Assembly: GCA_023258355.1 (NCBI GenBank)
Contig: JALQZL010000066.1
Location: 1 to 8,067, forward strand
Reading direction: 5' to 3'
Length of the DNA stretch: 8,067 nt
Origin: Wenzhouxiangellaceae bacterium
Lineage (GTDB): Bacteria; Pseudomonadota; Gammaproteobacteria; Xanthomonadales; Wenzhouxiangellaceae
Every line of letters starts with the position of its first letter. Within the stretch, counting starts at the first letter, position 1. This document shows, one piece after another, positions 1 to 6,372 of this stretch. The position numbers and the translations under genes were made by a program. Below the pieces are notes generated by a model. It was not told where the DNA came from. It saw nothing but the letters and a program-made list of their open reading frames with translations, and made no database searches.

Positions 1-679
1 GCTGGGTCTCTAAGATCATGCCAATCCCGCCAGCACCCACCAAGCCTAAGACCATTGAGGCACGAACGTTCAGCTCAAACGCATAGAGGGCATAGGAAAC
101 ATAGGTTTGCAATGCTTGTGGAAGAGCCCCGAATTGAACCATCTGAATCCAGCTGCCCCCAACGGCGCGGACTGCCTCAGGCAATCCCATATCAATGGCT
201 TCTAAAGACTCCGACCACAGCTTCGAAATCACCGCGATGGTGAAGACACTCAACGCCAAAGCCCCGGCCACAGGCCCAAAGCCCACAGCCGTGGCAAACA
301 GCATGGCCCAAAAAAGATCGGGCAAGGTTCTTAAGATATTCATGAAGTTTCGATCAACAAACCACACCACTTTGCCCGTGGTCAGATTGCGCGCTGCCAA
401 CACCGCAATGGGGATCGAACAAATGCCACCAACGACCGTGCCAATGATGGCGATATTGATCGTCTCCATAAAGGGGTCAATCAAACGGGGCAGGAAGGCA
501 AAGTCAGGTGGCCACGATTCTTGTAATAGGCGAGAGCCACTGGCGAGGTTACAAAAGAGCTCTGAAAATGAAAAGCCAATCCCAAGTCCTGACCAAAAGG
601 TCATGAATACCAAAAAGCCACCAGCCCCCAGGATCAAGGGCCAATTTTTTGCTGGCTTTTTTGGGAGGGAAAGGCTCAA
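1..679 (-). CDS. phnE: Phosphonate-type ABC transporter permease PhnE (partial, C-terminus beyond window)
   Basis: Inner-membrane permease that would form the channel for phosphonate or a related oxyanion, paired with the PhnC ATPase. The minus frame is open for 226 codons and runs off at position 1. Visible features are a hydrophobic segment at about residues 14-35, a second near 72-97, the conserved stretch LPDLFWAMLFATAVGFGP, and a BPD-transporter EAA loop at about 168-188 (EAVRAVGG...GALPQAL), followed by the family hallmark VGAGGIG at 214-220. The likely start is TTG at 679-677, which overlaps the phnC stop as TTGA; a GAGG lies 10 nt upstream and an in-frame stop excludes a longer start. 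The ATG at 695-693 is in another frame and hits a stop within about 50 codons, so it is not the start. The PhnE family is about 260 residues long, so some 30-40 residues are missing. The substrate is not proven by sequence. Confidence 0.9.
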   Translation of the reverse strand, partial: MSLSLPKKPAKNWPLILGAGGFLVFMTFWSGLGIGFSFSELFCNLASGSRLLQESWPPDFAFLPRLIDPFMETINIAIIGTVVGGICSIPIAVLAARNLTTGKVVWFVDRNFMNILRTLPDLFWAMLFATAVGFGPVAGALALSVFTIAVISKLWSESLEAIDMGLPEAVRAVGGSWIQMVQFGALPQALQTYVSYALYAFELNVRASMVLGLVGAGGIGMILETQ

Positions 680-1470
680 AGTTTGGCGTCCTCATCGAGG
701 AGATCGTCCTCGGTAAAATCGCGACCATAGATGTCACGAAAATCTTTATCTGTGACTGTCTTGGCTGACCCGTCATACACCAACTCGCCGTGACGAAGCC
801 CGATAATGCGCTGACCATACTCCCGCGCCAAGTCCAAGAAATGCAAATTCACCAAGGTAGTGATCCCCAGCTCTTGGTTGATTCTCACCAAGTCACGCAT
901 GATCTGATGGGTCGTTACAGGATCCAGTGACGCGACGGGCTCGTCGGCTAAGATAATGGCCGGCTCTTGGGCCAGTGCCCGAGCAATCCCCACCCGCTGC
1001 TGCTGACCACCCGAAAGCTGCGAGGCTTTGGTCCACGCTTTTTCTGTGATGCCCACCCGCTCGAGGGCACGCATGGCAATCTCACGGTCTTTGTCTGGCC
1101 ACAGGTTTAATAAGGTACGCCAAGTCGCCACATGGGCCAACCGACCAATCAAGACATTCGACATCACACTCAAGCGTTTGACCAAGCGAAAATCTTGGAA
1201 AATCATCCCCACCGCCTTGCGCAGTTCGCGAAGCTCACGGCCCTCGGTTTGGGGGACGGCGACCCCGTCGACCCGAACCACACCAGAGGTCACTTTGTTT
1301 AGGCCATTGACTGCCCTTAATAAGGTGGACTTCCCAGCCCCCGAAGACCCCACGATCACCACAAACTCGCCTGGTTCAATGACCAGATTCAAATCTCGCA
1401 TCCCCACGGTGCCGTTGGGGTAGACGACGCTGGTATTTTCGAAGGCGATTGAGCCTTTGGCTGTATTCAT
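676..1470 (-). CDS. phnC: Phosphonate-type ABC transporter ATP-binding protein PhnC
   Basis: Cytoplasmic ATPase of the importer, 264 residues, complete and of normal family length. All nucleotide-binding motifs are present: Walker A GSSGAGKST at 41-49, Q-loop Gln92 (FQDFRL), ABC signature LSGGQQQ at 152-158, Walker B IILADEP at 172-178 with catalytic Glu177, D-loop SLDP at 181-184 and switch His210. The form FQDFRLVKRLSVMSNVLIGRL is typical of the PhnC group, which separates it from amino-acid or phosphate importers. The ATG at 1470-1468 is preceded by a GAGAG about 6 nt away and lies 9 nt after the phnD stop. The end of the gene overlaps the phnE start. It would be co-transcribed from the phnD side. 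The acidic C-terminus (EDDLLDEDAKL) is a small tail. Confidence 0.95.
   Translation of the reverse strand: MNTAKGSIAFENTSVVYPNGTVGMRDLNLVIEPGEFVVIVGSSGAGKSTLLRAVNGLNKVTSGVVRVDGVAVPQTEGRELRELRKAVGMIFQDFRLVKRLSVMSNVLIGRLAHVATWRTLLNLWPDKDREIAMRALERVGITEKAWTKASQLSGGQQQRVGIARALAQEPAIILADEPVASLDPVTTHQIMRDLVRINQELGITTLVNLHFLDLAREYGQRIIGLRHGELVYDGSAKTVTDKDFRDIYGRDFTEDDLLDEDAKL
690..693 (-). promoter_or_regulatory. Ribosome binding site supporting the TTG start of phnE
   Basis: On the minus strand GAGG lies inside the last codons of phnC, 10 nt before the TTG at 679-677. It is the only Shine-Dalgarno-like match near the opening of the phnE frame, and it supports coupled translation through the TTGA overlap. 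The spacing is a little long. Confidence 0.5.
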
Positions 1471-1479
1471 TAACGCTCT

Positions 1480-2439
1480 CTAGTCTCTCATCAATTCGTA
1501 GGCATCCCTGACCGGGTCATAAAGACCCTCGGTCATCGGGACAAACCCATCAATCTCATACAAAATCCACAATACTTTTTCATCATCGGGCAGGTCTTTT
1601 TGTTCTTCTGCCAAACTCAAAAAAGCGGCCTGAATGGCGGCCACCAAATCTCTCGGCAAGCCGGGTCTGACTTGCACACCATCATTGGGCAACATGTCGG
1701 TGTATTCAAAGACAATCACTCGCTCGCCAATATCAGGGTACTGTTGGCACACCATATTGCGTGCATCATCATAGCTCACCCCAATTTTGGCATCATCGGC
1801 ATAGACCGCTAACACAGCCGCGTCATGCCCGCCAACAAACAGGCTGCTGACCTCGCGCTCGTGGTCAATGCCATTGTTTCTCAACTGCATGGCGGGGAAT
1901 AAAAAGCCTGACGTGCTGCTGGGATCGACAAACGCCACAGTTTGATTTCGAATGGTCTCAATATTGCCAGGGCAACTGGCAAACCGGATCATTTTGGTTT
2001 CGCGACCGGTCTCTCGGGCATCACAAATGCGCTCTTCATATGCCACTGGACCATCACACAGGCTGGCATCATTGGTAAACCATTGCGCCCGATAACCCAC
2101 CGCACCCTTTCTAGAAGAGATCAAAATGGGTTCGATGTCATAGCGCTTGGCACCCAACATGGCGGCAAAGGGAGGCAGCATGCCAATGTCGGCACGCCCC
2201 GCACCCAGGGCCTCAACAAGGCCTGTGTAGTCTTGGGGAACGAAAGAACGAACGGGCATGCCCAGCTCTTTTTCTAGGTGATTGGCCAATGGTTCTAGGT
2301 TGTCCACCAGTGCCTCAGCCTCTAATGCAGGCACCAAACCTAACACCAATTCGTTAGGCCAACCTCTCTCATCAGTCAGTTCTTTTTCACAACACGAAGT
2401 GAGTAAAAAAACAACGCTCAGTAGTCCGATGTATTTCAC
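1480..2439 (-). CDS. phnD: PhnD-type phosphate/phosphite/phosphonate-binding lipoprotein
   Basis: Substrate-binding component of the importer, 319 residues. It starts with a lipoprotein signal: charged Met-Lys, a hydrophobic core and lipobox LTSC ending at Cys16, so it is probably anchored in the inner membrane facing the periplasm. The mature part shows PhnD-family landmarks: GLVPALEAE near 34-42, GRADIGMLPP at 81-90, the ligand-site motif VDPSSTSGFLFP at 171-182, and GGHDAAVLAV at 203-212. The start is GTG at 2439-2437; no upstream in-frame ATG, GTG or TTG was found before the 5' region, and the Shine-Dalgarno is weak (GAG about 6 nt before). Between YRAQW and TVAFVDP there are about 45 residues carrying three cysteines (128, 139, 156), clearly longer than I recall for PhnD proteins, and a fourth lies at 231, so disulfides are plausible. 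Phosphonate, phosphite and other oxyanions are all possible ligands. It is the first gene of phnDCE. Confidence 0.88.
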   Translation of the reverse strand: MKYIGLLSVVFLLTSCCEKELTDERGWPNELVLGLVPALEAEALVDNLEPLANHLEKELGMPVRSFVPQDYTGLVEALGAGRADIGMLPPFAAMLGAKRYDIEPILISSRKGAVGYRAQWFTNDASLCDGPVAYEERICDARETGRETKMIRFASCPGNIETIRNQTVAFVDPSSTSGFLFPAMQLRNNGIDHEREVSSLFVGGHDAAVLAVYADDAKIGVSYDDARNMVCQQYPDIGERVIVFEYTDMLPNDGVQVRPGLPRDLVAAIQAAFLSLAEEQKDLPDDEKVLWILYEIDGFVPMTEGLYDPVRDAYELMRD

Positions 2440-2613
2440 GATGAACTCAATCGGTAGAAGATAAGCAAATTGTAACGGATTGAGGCCAAAATAAGGGCGA
2501 AACTTTTTTGCACTTATCCCTTTTATTCTGCCTTAACCTTGATTTAAGATAAGGGCACAGCCATTCATGAAGGTTGTGTAATCTTACTTTTGTTAACACA
2601 AGGAAACGATATC
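2440..2613. promoter_or_regulatory. Divergent intergenic region between phnD and the lysine-repeat gene
   Basis: This 174-bp AT-rich spacer must hold promoters for both directions. Toward phnD the best -10-like hexamer is TACAAT (forward 2474-2469), about 30 nt from the GTG, but I could not find a convincing -35 at 16-18 nt. Toward the lysine-repeat gene, TGTAAT at 2577-2582 is a one-mismatch -10 candidate, also without a clear -35. An 8-bp direct repeat ATAAGGGC occurs at 2491-2498 and 2549-2556, with a related inverted string in between (TTATCCC, 2514-2520). No match to the E. coli PhoB box was seen, so phosphate control of phnDCE is not supported here. Confidence 0.4.
2600..2604 (+). promoter_or_regulatory. 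Ribosome binding site fixing the GTG start at 2614
   Basis: AAGGA with 9 nt to the GTG at 2614. This chooses GTG over the in-frame TTG at 2590, which has no comparable site. Confidence 0.65.
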
Positions 2614-3018
2614 GTGGCAGCTGATAATGATGATCCAAAGAAAAAGAAAGTAGCGAAGAAGAAAGCTACTAAGAAAAAAGTAGCGAAGAAGAAGGTCGCT
2701 AAAAAGAAAGTCGCTAAGAAAGTTGCGAAGAAAGTGAGCAAGAAAAAAGCAACCAAAAAGAAAGTAGCCAAGAAAAAAGTGGCGAAAAAGAAGGTCGCTA
2801 AAAAGAAAGTCGCCAAGAAAAAAGCGACTAAGAAAAAAGCCGCTAAAAAGAAAGTAGCGAAGAAAAAAGTAGCCAAGAAAAAGGCAACCAAAAAGAAAGC
2901 CACTAAGAAAAAAGCGACCAAGAAAAAAGCCGCTAAAAAGAAAGTAGCGAAGAAAAAAGTCGCTAAGAAAAAAACCACTAAAAAGAAAGCCAAAAAGAAG
3001 GCCGCTAAAAAAAGCTAA
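2614..3018 (+). CDS. Lysine-rich pentad-repeat protein, histone H1-like / AlgP-like
   Basis: A 134-residue protein beginning with nine residues (VAADNDDPK, first residue read as Met) that hold its only acidic residues, followed entirely by repeats: 22 KKKxx pentads (xx mostly VA, AT or AA) plus a few shortened units (KKVA, KKVS, KKKA). I count 76 lysines, about 57%; there is no aromatic, Cys, Arg or Gly residue. Such sequences are disordered or helical polycations that bind DNA, as in bacterial histone H1-like proteins and the C-terminal half of Pseudomonas AlgP; DNA binding and nucleoid compaction here are inference. AlgP-type repeats contain proline, which is absent from this repeat. GTG is chosen because of AAGGA 9 nt upstream. 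It is monocistronic: it has its own 5' spacer and a strong terminator after the stop. Synonymous lysine codons and mixed Val/Ala codons show that the repeat is old and selected as protein, not simple recent slippage. Confidence 0.8.
   Translation: MAADNDDPKKKKVAKKKATKKKVAKKKVAKKKVAKKVAKKVSKKKATKKKVAKKKVAKKKVAKKKVAKKKATKKKAAKKKVAKKKVAKKKATKKKATKKKATKKKAAKKKVAKKKVAKKKTTKKKAKKKAAKKS
2641..3015 (+). repeat. In-frame 15-bp repeat array encoding KKKxx pentads
   Basis: The coding region is an imperfect tandem array with a 15-bp period, A-rich on the + strand. A larger second-order repeat is visible: 2821-2880 and 2911-2970 match at 57 of 60 positions, exactly 90 bp (six pentads) apart, which suggests an in-frame segmental duplication. 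Three units are shortened by one codon (near 2716-2739 and 2986-2997), keeping the frame. Length polymorphism between strains is expected. Confidence 0.85.
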
Positions 3019-3069
3019 TTCTTTTGGCTAAACAGCATGCCTTGGGTATGCGTTTTAGTGAGTACGATT

Positions 3070-3096
3070 AAAGCCGGCCAAGCGCCGGCTTTTTTT
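3070..3096 (+). terminator. Rho-independent terminator of the lysine-repeat gene
   Basis: A perfect stem AGCCGGC (3072-3078) / GCCGGCT (3084-3090), extendable by A-T pairs to nine, closes a 5-nt loop CAAGC and is followed by a run of seven T (3090-3096). It lies 51 nt after the stop codon. Confidence 0.93.
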
Positions 3097-3127
3097 ATCG
3101 ATCAAGTCTTTCGATACGCTCACCAAG

Positions 3128-3145
3128 CCATACGGGCTCGTATGG
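3128..3145. promoter_or_regulatory. Perfect inverted repeat upstream of the acyl-CoA dehydrogenase, possible operator
   Basis: CCATACG (3128-3134), spacer GGCT, CGTATGG (3139-3145): a 7-bp perfect dyad 42 nt before the start codon. Position and symmetry fit a TetR- or GntR-type operator or a 5' UTR hairpin. No T-run follows, so it is not a terminator. No convincing promoter hexamers were found around it. Confidence 0.4.
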
Positions 3146-3187
3146 TAAAGTGGCCTTCCATTTCGATGATGCCTTGAGAGCTTGGCC

Positions 3188-4996
3188 ATGCCACATTACA
3201 CAGCACCCTTAGACGATTTTTTATTTCTCTTCAATGAATTTCTGGACCTCAAATCCGCAGCGGACGTGCCCGGCATGGAAGAGATGAGCCCAGACATCAT
3301 TGAAGCGGTCTTAACCGAGGCCGCCAAATTTGCACAAGAGGTATTGCAGCCACTCAATGTGGTTGGCGACACCATCGGCTGTCGCCATGATCACGACACA
3401 GGCACGGTCACCTTACCCGACGGGTTTAAGGCCGCTTATGAGGCCTACAACGACAATGGCTGGTCAAGCCTCGTGGCAGATCCCGACTATGGTGGTCAGG
3501 GGCTCCCTGGTTGCTTGGGTTTGGCGGTCTCTGAAATGAACAATGCGGCCAATGCATCCTTCGCCGCCTACCCAGGCCTCACCTTAGGCGCTTATGAAGT
3601 GATTCATCACCACGGCAGCGAAGAACAAAAAGCCCGCTACCTCCCGCACATGATCAGTGGTCAATGGAGTGGGACCATGAACCTCACCGAACCTCACTGT
3701 GGGACGGACTTGGGCCTGATTAAGACACGTGCTGAAAAAATAGAAACGGGCGACGAGGCTGGGAAGTACCGCATCACGGGCACGAAGATTTGGATCTCTG
3801 CTGGCGAGCATGACTTGTCTGACAACATTGTCCATTTAGTCTTGGCCCGAACCGCAGGCGCGCCCGAGGGCACTCGGGGCATCAGCTTATTTATCGTGCC
3901 CAAGTACACCATTCAAGCCGACGGGTCACTGGGTGAGGCCAATGGGGTCCGTTGTGGGAGCATTGAGAAGAAAATGGGCATCAAGTCATCGGCCACCTGC
4001 GAAATGCAATACACCGATGCCATCGGTGAGTTGATTGGTGAGGAAAACCGAGGCTTGAGCTATATGTTCACGATGATGAATGCCGCCCGCTTGGTGACTG
4101 GGATACAAGGCATGGCCATGGGCGATGCCGCACATCAAGCCGCCAAAGCATTTGCGCAGGAACGCCGCCAAGGCCGTGCGCTCACGGGGCCACGTGACCC
4201 AGATAAACCTGCTGACCCAATCACCGTCCATCCTGATGTCAGACGCATGCTGCTCACTAGCCGTGCTTTTATCGAAGGGGCACGCGCCTTAGCGCTTTAC
4301 ACAGGCTTACAGTTGGATATCGAACTGGGCCATCCCGATGAAGCCACACGGACCGAAGCCGGTTACTGGGTGGCGATGATGACGCCAATCATCAAAGCCT
4401 ACTTTACCGACATGGGTTTTGAAGTCGCCAATTTGGGCATGCAAGTCCATGGGGGTGCGGGGTATGTCACCGACACCGGTGTCGAGCAGTTCGTTCGAGA
4501 TGTCCGGATCACTCAAATCTATGAAGGCACCAACGGGGTTCAAGCACTGGACTTGGTGGGTCGCAAACTCACCGCCAACAACGGCGAGAACCTCAAGGCC
4601 TTTTTCACGCCGGTGTTTGCCTTTATCGCCGAGCATGGTGACGATCCCGCCATGACAGAATTCATTGAACCGCTCAAAGCGGCGACGGATGCGTTACAGG
4701 CCACCACGCAAGCCGTGTTCACCCGCATGAGCCAAGACCCCATGGAAGCCGGGGCCGCTTCAACCGATTACCTGCGCTTTTTTGCGCTCACGGCGATGGC
4801 GTTTATGTGGGCCAAGATGGCAAAAGTCGCTCAGGACAAGCTCGCCACTGGCTCTGCATCAAGTGGGTTTTATCAAGCCAAGATAGATACCGGTCGATTT
4901 TTTATGACCCGAATGTTGCCAGAGCACCTGGCCCTCGCGGCCAAGATCAAAGCGGGTGCAAGTCCGATCATGAACACCCAAGATGCCTACCTCTAG
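3188..4996 (+). CDS. FAD-dependent acyl-CoA dehydrogenase, ~600-residue class (FadE/DmdC-like)
   Basis: Catalyses alpha,beta-dehydrogenation of an acyl-CoA with FAD, passing electrons to ETF. 602 residues: a short N-terminal extension (MPHYTAPLDD...), an alpha-helical N domain, a beta middle domain with the flavin/substrate motif MNLTEPHCGTD at 164-174 and GTKIWISAGEHD at 198-209, a C-terminal helical domain with GMQVHGGAGYVTD at 417-429 and the catalytic-base motif IYEGTNG with Glu446, then about 130 further residues typical of the long class with an extra C-terminal domain. That class includes medium/long-chain enzymes and the 3-methylmercaptopropionyl-CoA dehydrogenase DmdC of DMSP breakdown; sequence alone does not let me choose. 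ATG at 3188 is preferred (TTGAGAG ends 7 nt upstream, and MPHY matches the usual beginning) over the in-frame TTG at 3182. It appears to be monocistronic: no fad or etf partner is in the window. Confidence 0.93.
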   Translation: MPHYTAPLDDFLFLFNEFLDLKSAADVPGMEEMSPDIIEAVLTEAAKFAQEVLQPLNVVGDTIGCRHDHDTGTVTLPDGFKAAYEAYNDNGWSSLVADPDYGGQGLPGCLGLAVSEMNNAANASFAAYPGLTLGAYEVIHHHGSEEQKARYLPHMISGQWSGTMNLTEPHCGTDLGLIKTRAEKIETGDEAGKYRITGTKIWISAGEHDLSDNIVHLVLARTAGAPEGTRGISLFIVPKYTIQADGSLGEANGVRCGSIEKKMGIKSSATCEMQYTDAIGELIGEENRGLSYMFTMMNAARLVTGIQGMAMGDAAHQAAKAFAQERRQGRALTGPRDPDKPADPITVHPDVRRMLLTSRAFIEGARALALYTGLQLDIELGHPDEATRTEAGYWVAMMTPIIKAYFTDMGFEVANLGMQVHGGAGYVTDTGVEQFVRDVRITQIYEGTNGVQALDLVGRKLTANNGENLKAFFTPVFAFIAEHGDDPAMTEFIEPLKAATDALQATTQAVFTRMSQDPMEAGAASTDYLRFFALTAMAFMWAKMAKVAQDKLATGSASSGFYQAKIDTGRFFMTRMLPEHLALAAKIKAGASPIMNTQDAYL

Positions 4997-5009
4997 GTAA
5001 GCATCTTGG
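4978..5009. terminator. Hairpin between convergent genes, spanning the dehydrogenase stop codon
   Basis: CCAAGATGC (4978-4986) pairs perfectly with GCATCTTGG (5001-5009), and inside, after one C/A mismatch, TACC (4988-4991) pairs with GGTA (4996-4999), leaving a 4-nt loop. The TAG stop lies at the tip. There is no T-run on either strand, so it is either a weak bidirectional terminator or an mRNA 3' end stabiliser serving the dehydrogenase and the convergent YceI gene, which stops at 5017. Confidence 0.55.
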
Positions 5010-5016
5010 TTGAGCG

Positions 5017-5598
5017 CTAGTCCGCTGCGATCGCTTCGAGCTCAATGAGGACTTCGACGGTGTCGCCGACCAACTCGCCCTCGACCCCGTAGGTCATGCC
5101 CCACTCGCTTCGGTTCAACTCACCTCGAACGGAAATGCCCAAGGTGGGTTTGCCATGGCCAAAAGGATAATCTTTTAAGGCATTCACCGTCGCCCGCCAA
5201 GCCACGGTGTGGGTTTGGCCCAAGATCGTGAGCTCACCGGTCAAGGTTTGGGTCTGTCCATCCCAGTCGGTGGCGACAAAGCGCAGGGTGTCATGGTCTC
5301 GAACATCCAAAAAGTCACTCCCTTTTAAATGACGGTCACGCCGACCATGGTTAGTGAACACGCTATCGGCCTGCACCACCACCTCGCCTTCGCTCAAGGT
5401 ATCTGTTTGAGGGTCATAGACAAACGAACCGCTGCCCGCTAAGAACTGACCCAATTGTTGCGCATAACCAATGTGGTCAACCAAAAACCCGACGGAGAAG
5501 TGATCTTCGTCGATTTCAAACCTCTGAGGCGCCGCCCAAGCCTGTGCCCCCAAAAACACACTAACCCCCACCACCATCCTTATCAACTGCTTGTTCAT
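5017..5598 (-). CDS. YceI family periplasmic lipid-binding-like protein
   Basis: 193 residues with a clear Sec signal peptide (MNKQLIR, a hydrophobic core to residue 20, and AWA before the predicted cut at 22/23). The mature ~170 residues form one YceI domain, a lipocalin-like beta barrel that in known homologues binds polyisoprenoids such as ubiquinone precursors. Family marks are HFSVGFLVDHIG near 33-44, the RDRHLKGSDFLDV block at 87-99 (usually RDEHLKSPDFFDV), the ILGQTHTV segment at 125-132, and the ELNRSEWGM motif at 160-168. The ligand is unknown. ATG at 5598-5596 has GAGGT 7 nt upstream. It is the second gene of an operon: only 3 nt separate it from the preceding CDP-alcohol phosphatidyltransferase, and its Shine-Dalgarno lies inside that gene's last codons. 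This suggests a shared role at the membrane, which is inference. Confidence 0.92.
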   Translation of the reverse strand: MNKQLIRMVVGVSVFLGAQAWAAPQRFEIDEDHFSVGFLVDHIGYAQQLGQFLAGSGSFVYDPQTDTLSEGEVVVQADSVFTNHGRRDRHLKGSDFLDVRDHDTLRFVATDWDGQTQTLTGELTILGQTHTVAWRATVNALKDYPFGHGKPTLGISVRGELNRSEWGMTYGVEGELVGDTVEVLIELEAIAAD

Positions 5599-5601
5599 CG
5601 T

Positions 5602-6330
5602 CTACCTCACTTGTTGATGTGCTCGCCACAGATAGAGCGTATCAACGGCGAATGAATAAATTAAAAACGCCAAACCAGTCGCCACCAACCACGCACTTTG
5701 CTGATCACTCAACCAAGGTGGCATAACCAGCAGCAACACCGAGACTTGCACCACACAAATCACCTTGCGGCGATAAGACAACGGCAACTGCCCGCGCAAC
5801 CATGGCCAGACCTGTTGGGCTGCCACGAACCCATAGCGCATCAAACCCATGGCCAACACCCACACGCCGAGTCGGTCAATCAACCAAAGGGCCACGGACA
5901 ACACCAAAATCAAGGCCGCGTCGGTTTCCATGTCAAAGCGCGCACCAACCGCACTCATCTGCTCAAACCGCCGTGCCCACCAACCATCCACCCCATCAAG
6001 CAACAAGGCCGCCAAAGCAATCAGCGCCAACAAAAAGCCGTGAGTATCAAAGACGGTGGGCACCCACAATAACCCGCCCAACCACAGGGTGATCATCGCG
6101 CGCACCGAGGTCAAACGGCTCGCCCCGCCCCACACCGACACCGACCGATGAAGAGAAGCCATCAACACCACCCACCCCAGCAAAGCCGAGCCCACGCTCA
6201 CCATCGCTTGTGGTGGAGTCAGTCCTAACACGCCCGTTAGCGTCCAGGCGCCCAGACCGATCAGCAAGGTCCACGCCAACCATTCCCCACCCGAGGGTTT
6301 TGTTGCATGAGCAATGGCGAAGACAGGCAT
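5602..6330 (-). CDS. CDP-alcohol phosphatidyltransferase family membrane protein
   Basis: Integral membrane enzyme that would transfer a phosphatidyl-type group from a CDP-activated donor to an alcohol. The full family motif D-x2-DG-x2-AR-x8-G-x3-D-x3-D is present without any substitution (DGVDGWWAR ... GARFDMETD; all four metal-binding Asp are there). About six hydrophobic segments surround it. The acceptor (glycerol phosphate, serine, inositol phosphate or other) cannot be deduced. ATG at 6330-6328 is preferred, with AAGAG about 10 nt upstream, giving 242 residues; an in-frame TTG at 6351 would add MIKSPSP but has no ribosome site. It is the first gene of a pair with the YceI protein and is divergent from the dehydrogenase at 6373, sharing a spacer of about 42 bp. 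Confidence 0.9.
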   Translation of the reverse strand: MPVFAIAHATKPSGGEWLAWTLLIGLGAWTLTGVLGLTPPQAMVSVGSALLGWVVLMASLHRSVSVWGGASRLTSVRAMITLWLGGLLWVPTVFDTHGFLLALIALAALLLDGVDGWWARRFEQMSAVGARFDMETDAALILVLSVALWLIDRLGVWVLAMGLMRYGFVAAQQVWPWLRGQLPLSYRRKVICVVQVSVLLLVMPPWLSDQQSAWLVATGLAFLIYSFAVDTLYLWRAHQQVR

Positions 6331-6372
6331 GGGCGACGGGCTCTTGATCAAAATCTGTCACAATGATCGCAT
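6331..6372. promoter_or_regulatory. Short divergent spacer (CDP-alcohol transferase / dehydrogenase)
   Basis: Only 42 bp separate the two divergent starts, so promoter elements must overlap or lie inside the coding regions. The 8-bp palindrome TTGATCAA (6345-6352) sits in the middle. No ribosome binding site is visible before the ATG at 6373, so the plus-strand mRNA may be leaderless or nearly so. No confident -35/-10 pair was found. Confidence 0.35.

Noticed and set aside
549..695. Possible frameshift in phnE, because an ATG (695) opens a frame that ends at 549
   Set aside because: The true PhnE frame is open from the TTG at 679 with a ribosome site and the stop/start overlap; no base change is needed.
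2440..2613. PhoB box controlling phnDCE
   Set aside because: No pair of CTGTCA-like heptamers with 11-bp spacing could be found.
2565..2993. Minus-strand open frame encoding a Phe/Ala/Leu-rich repetitive hydrophobic protein opposite the lysine-repeat gene
   Set aside because: It is the mirror of the AAA/AAG-rich repeat (TTT/CTT gives Phe/Leu). The plus strand has the ribosome site and terminator, the minus strand has neither.
2641..3015. CRISPR-like or satellite repeat array
   Set aside because: The 15-bp units are contiguous, in frame and without spacers; they are coding repeats.
5698..6092. Plus-strand frames rich in His/Gln/Pro opposite the CDP-alcohol transferase
   Set aside because: Composition typical of the antisense of a Leu/Trp-rich membrane protein; no ribosome site or recognisable family.
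6047..6361. Overlapping minus-strand frame within the start of the CDP-alcohol transferase
   Set aside because: A shadow frame with low-complexity Gly/Val/Asp composition; the transferase frame carries the complete family motif.
6339..6361. FNR- or CRP-type site in the divergent spacer (TTGATCAA, TGTGACAG)
   Set aside because: TTGATCAA lacks the 4-bp FNR spacer, and the TGTGA half has no matching TCACA half at the correct distance.
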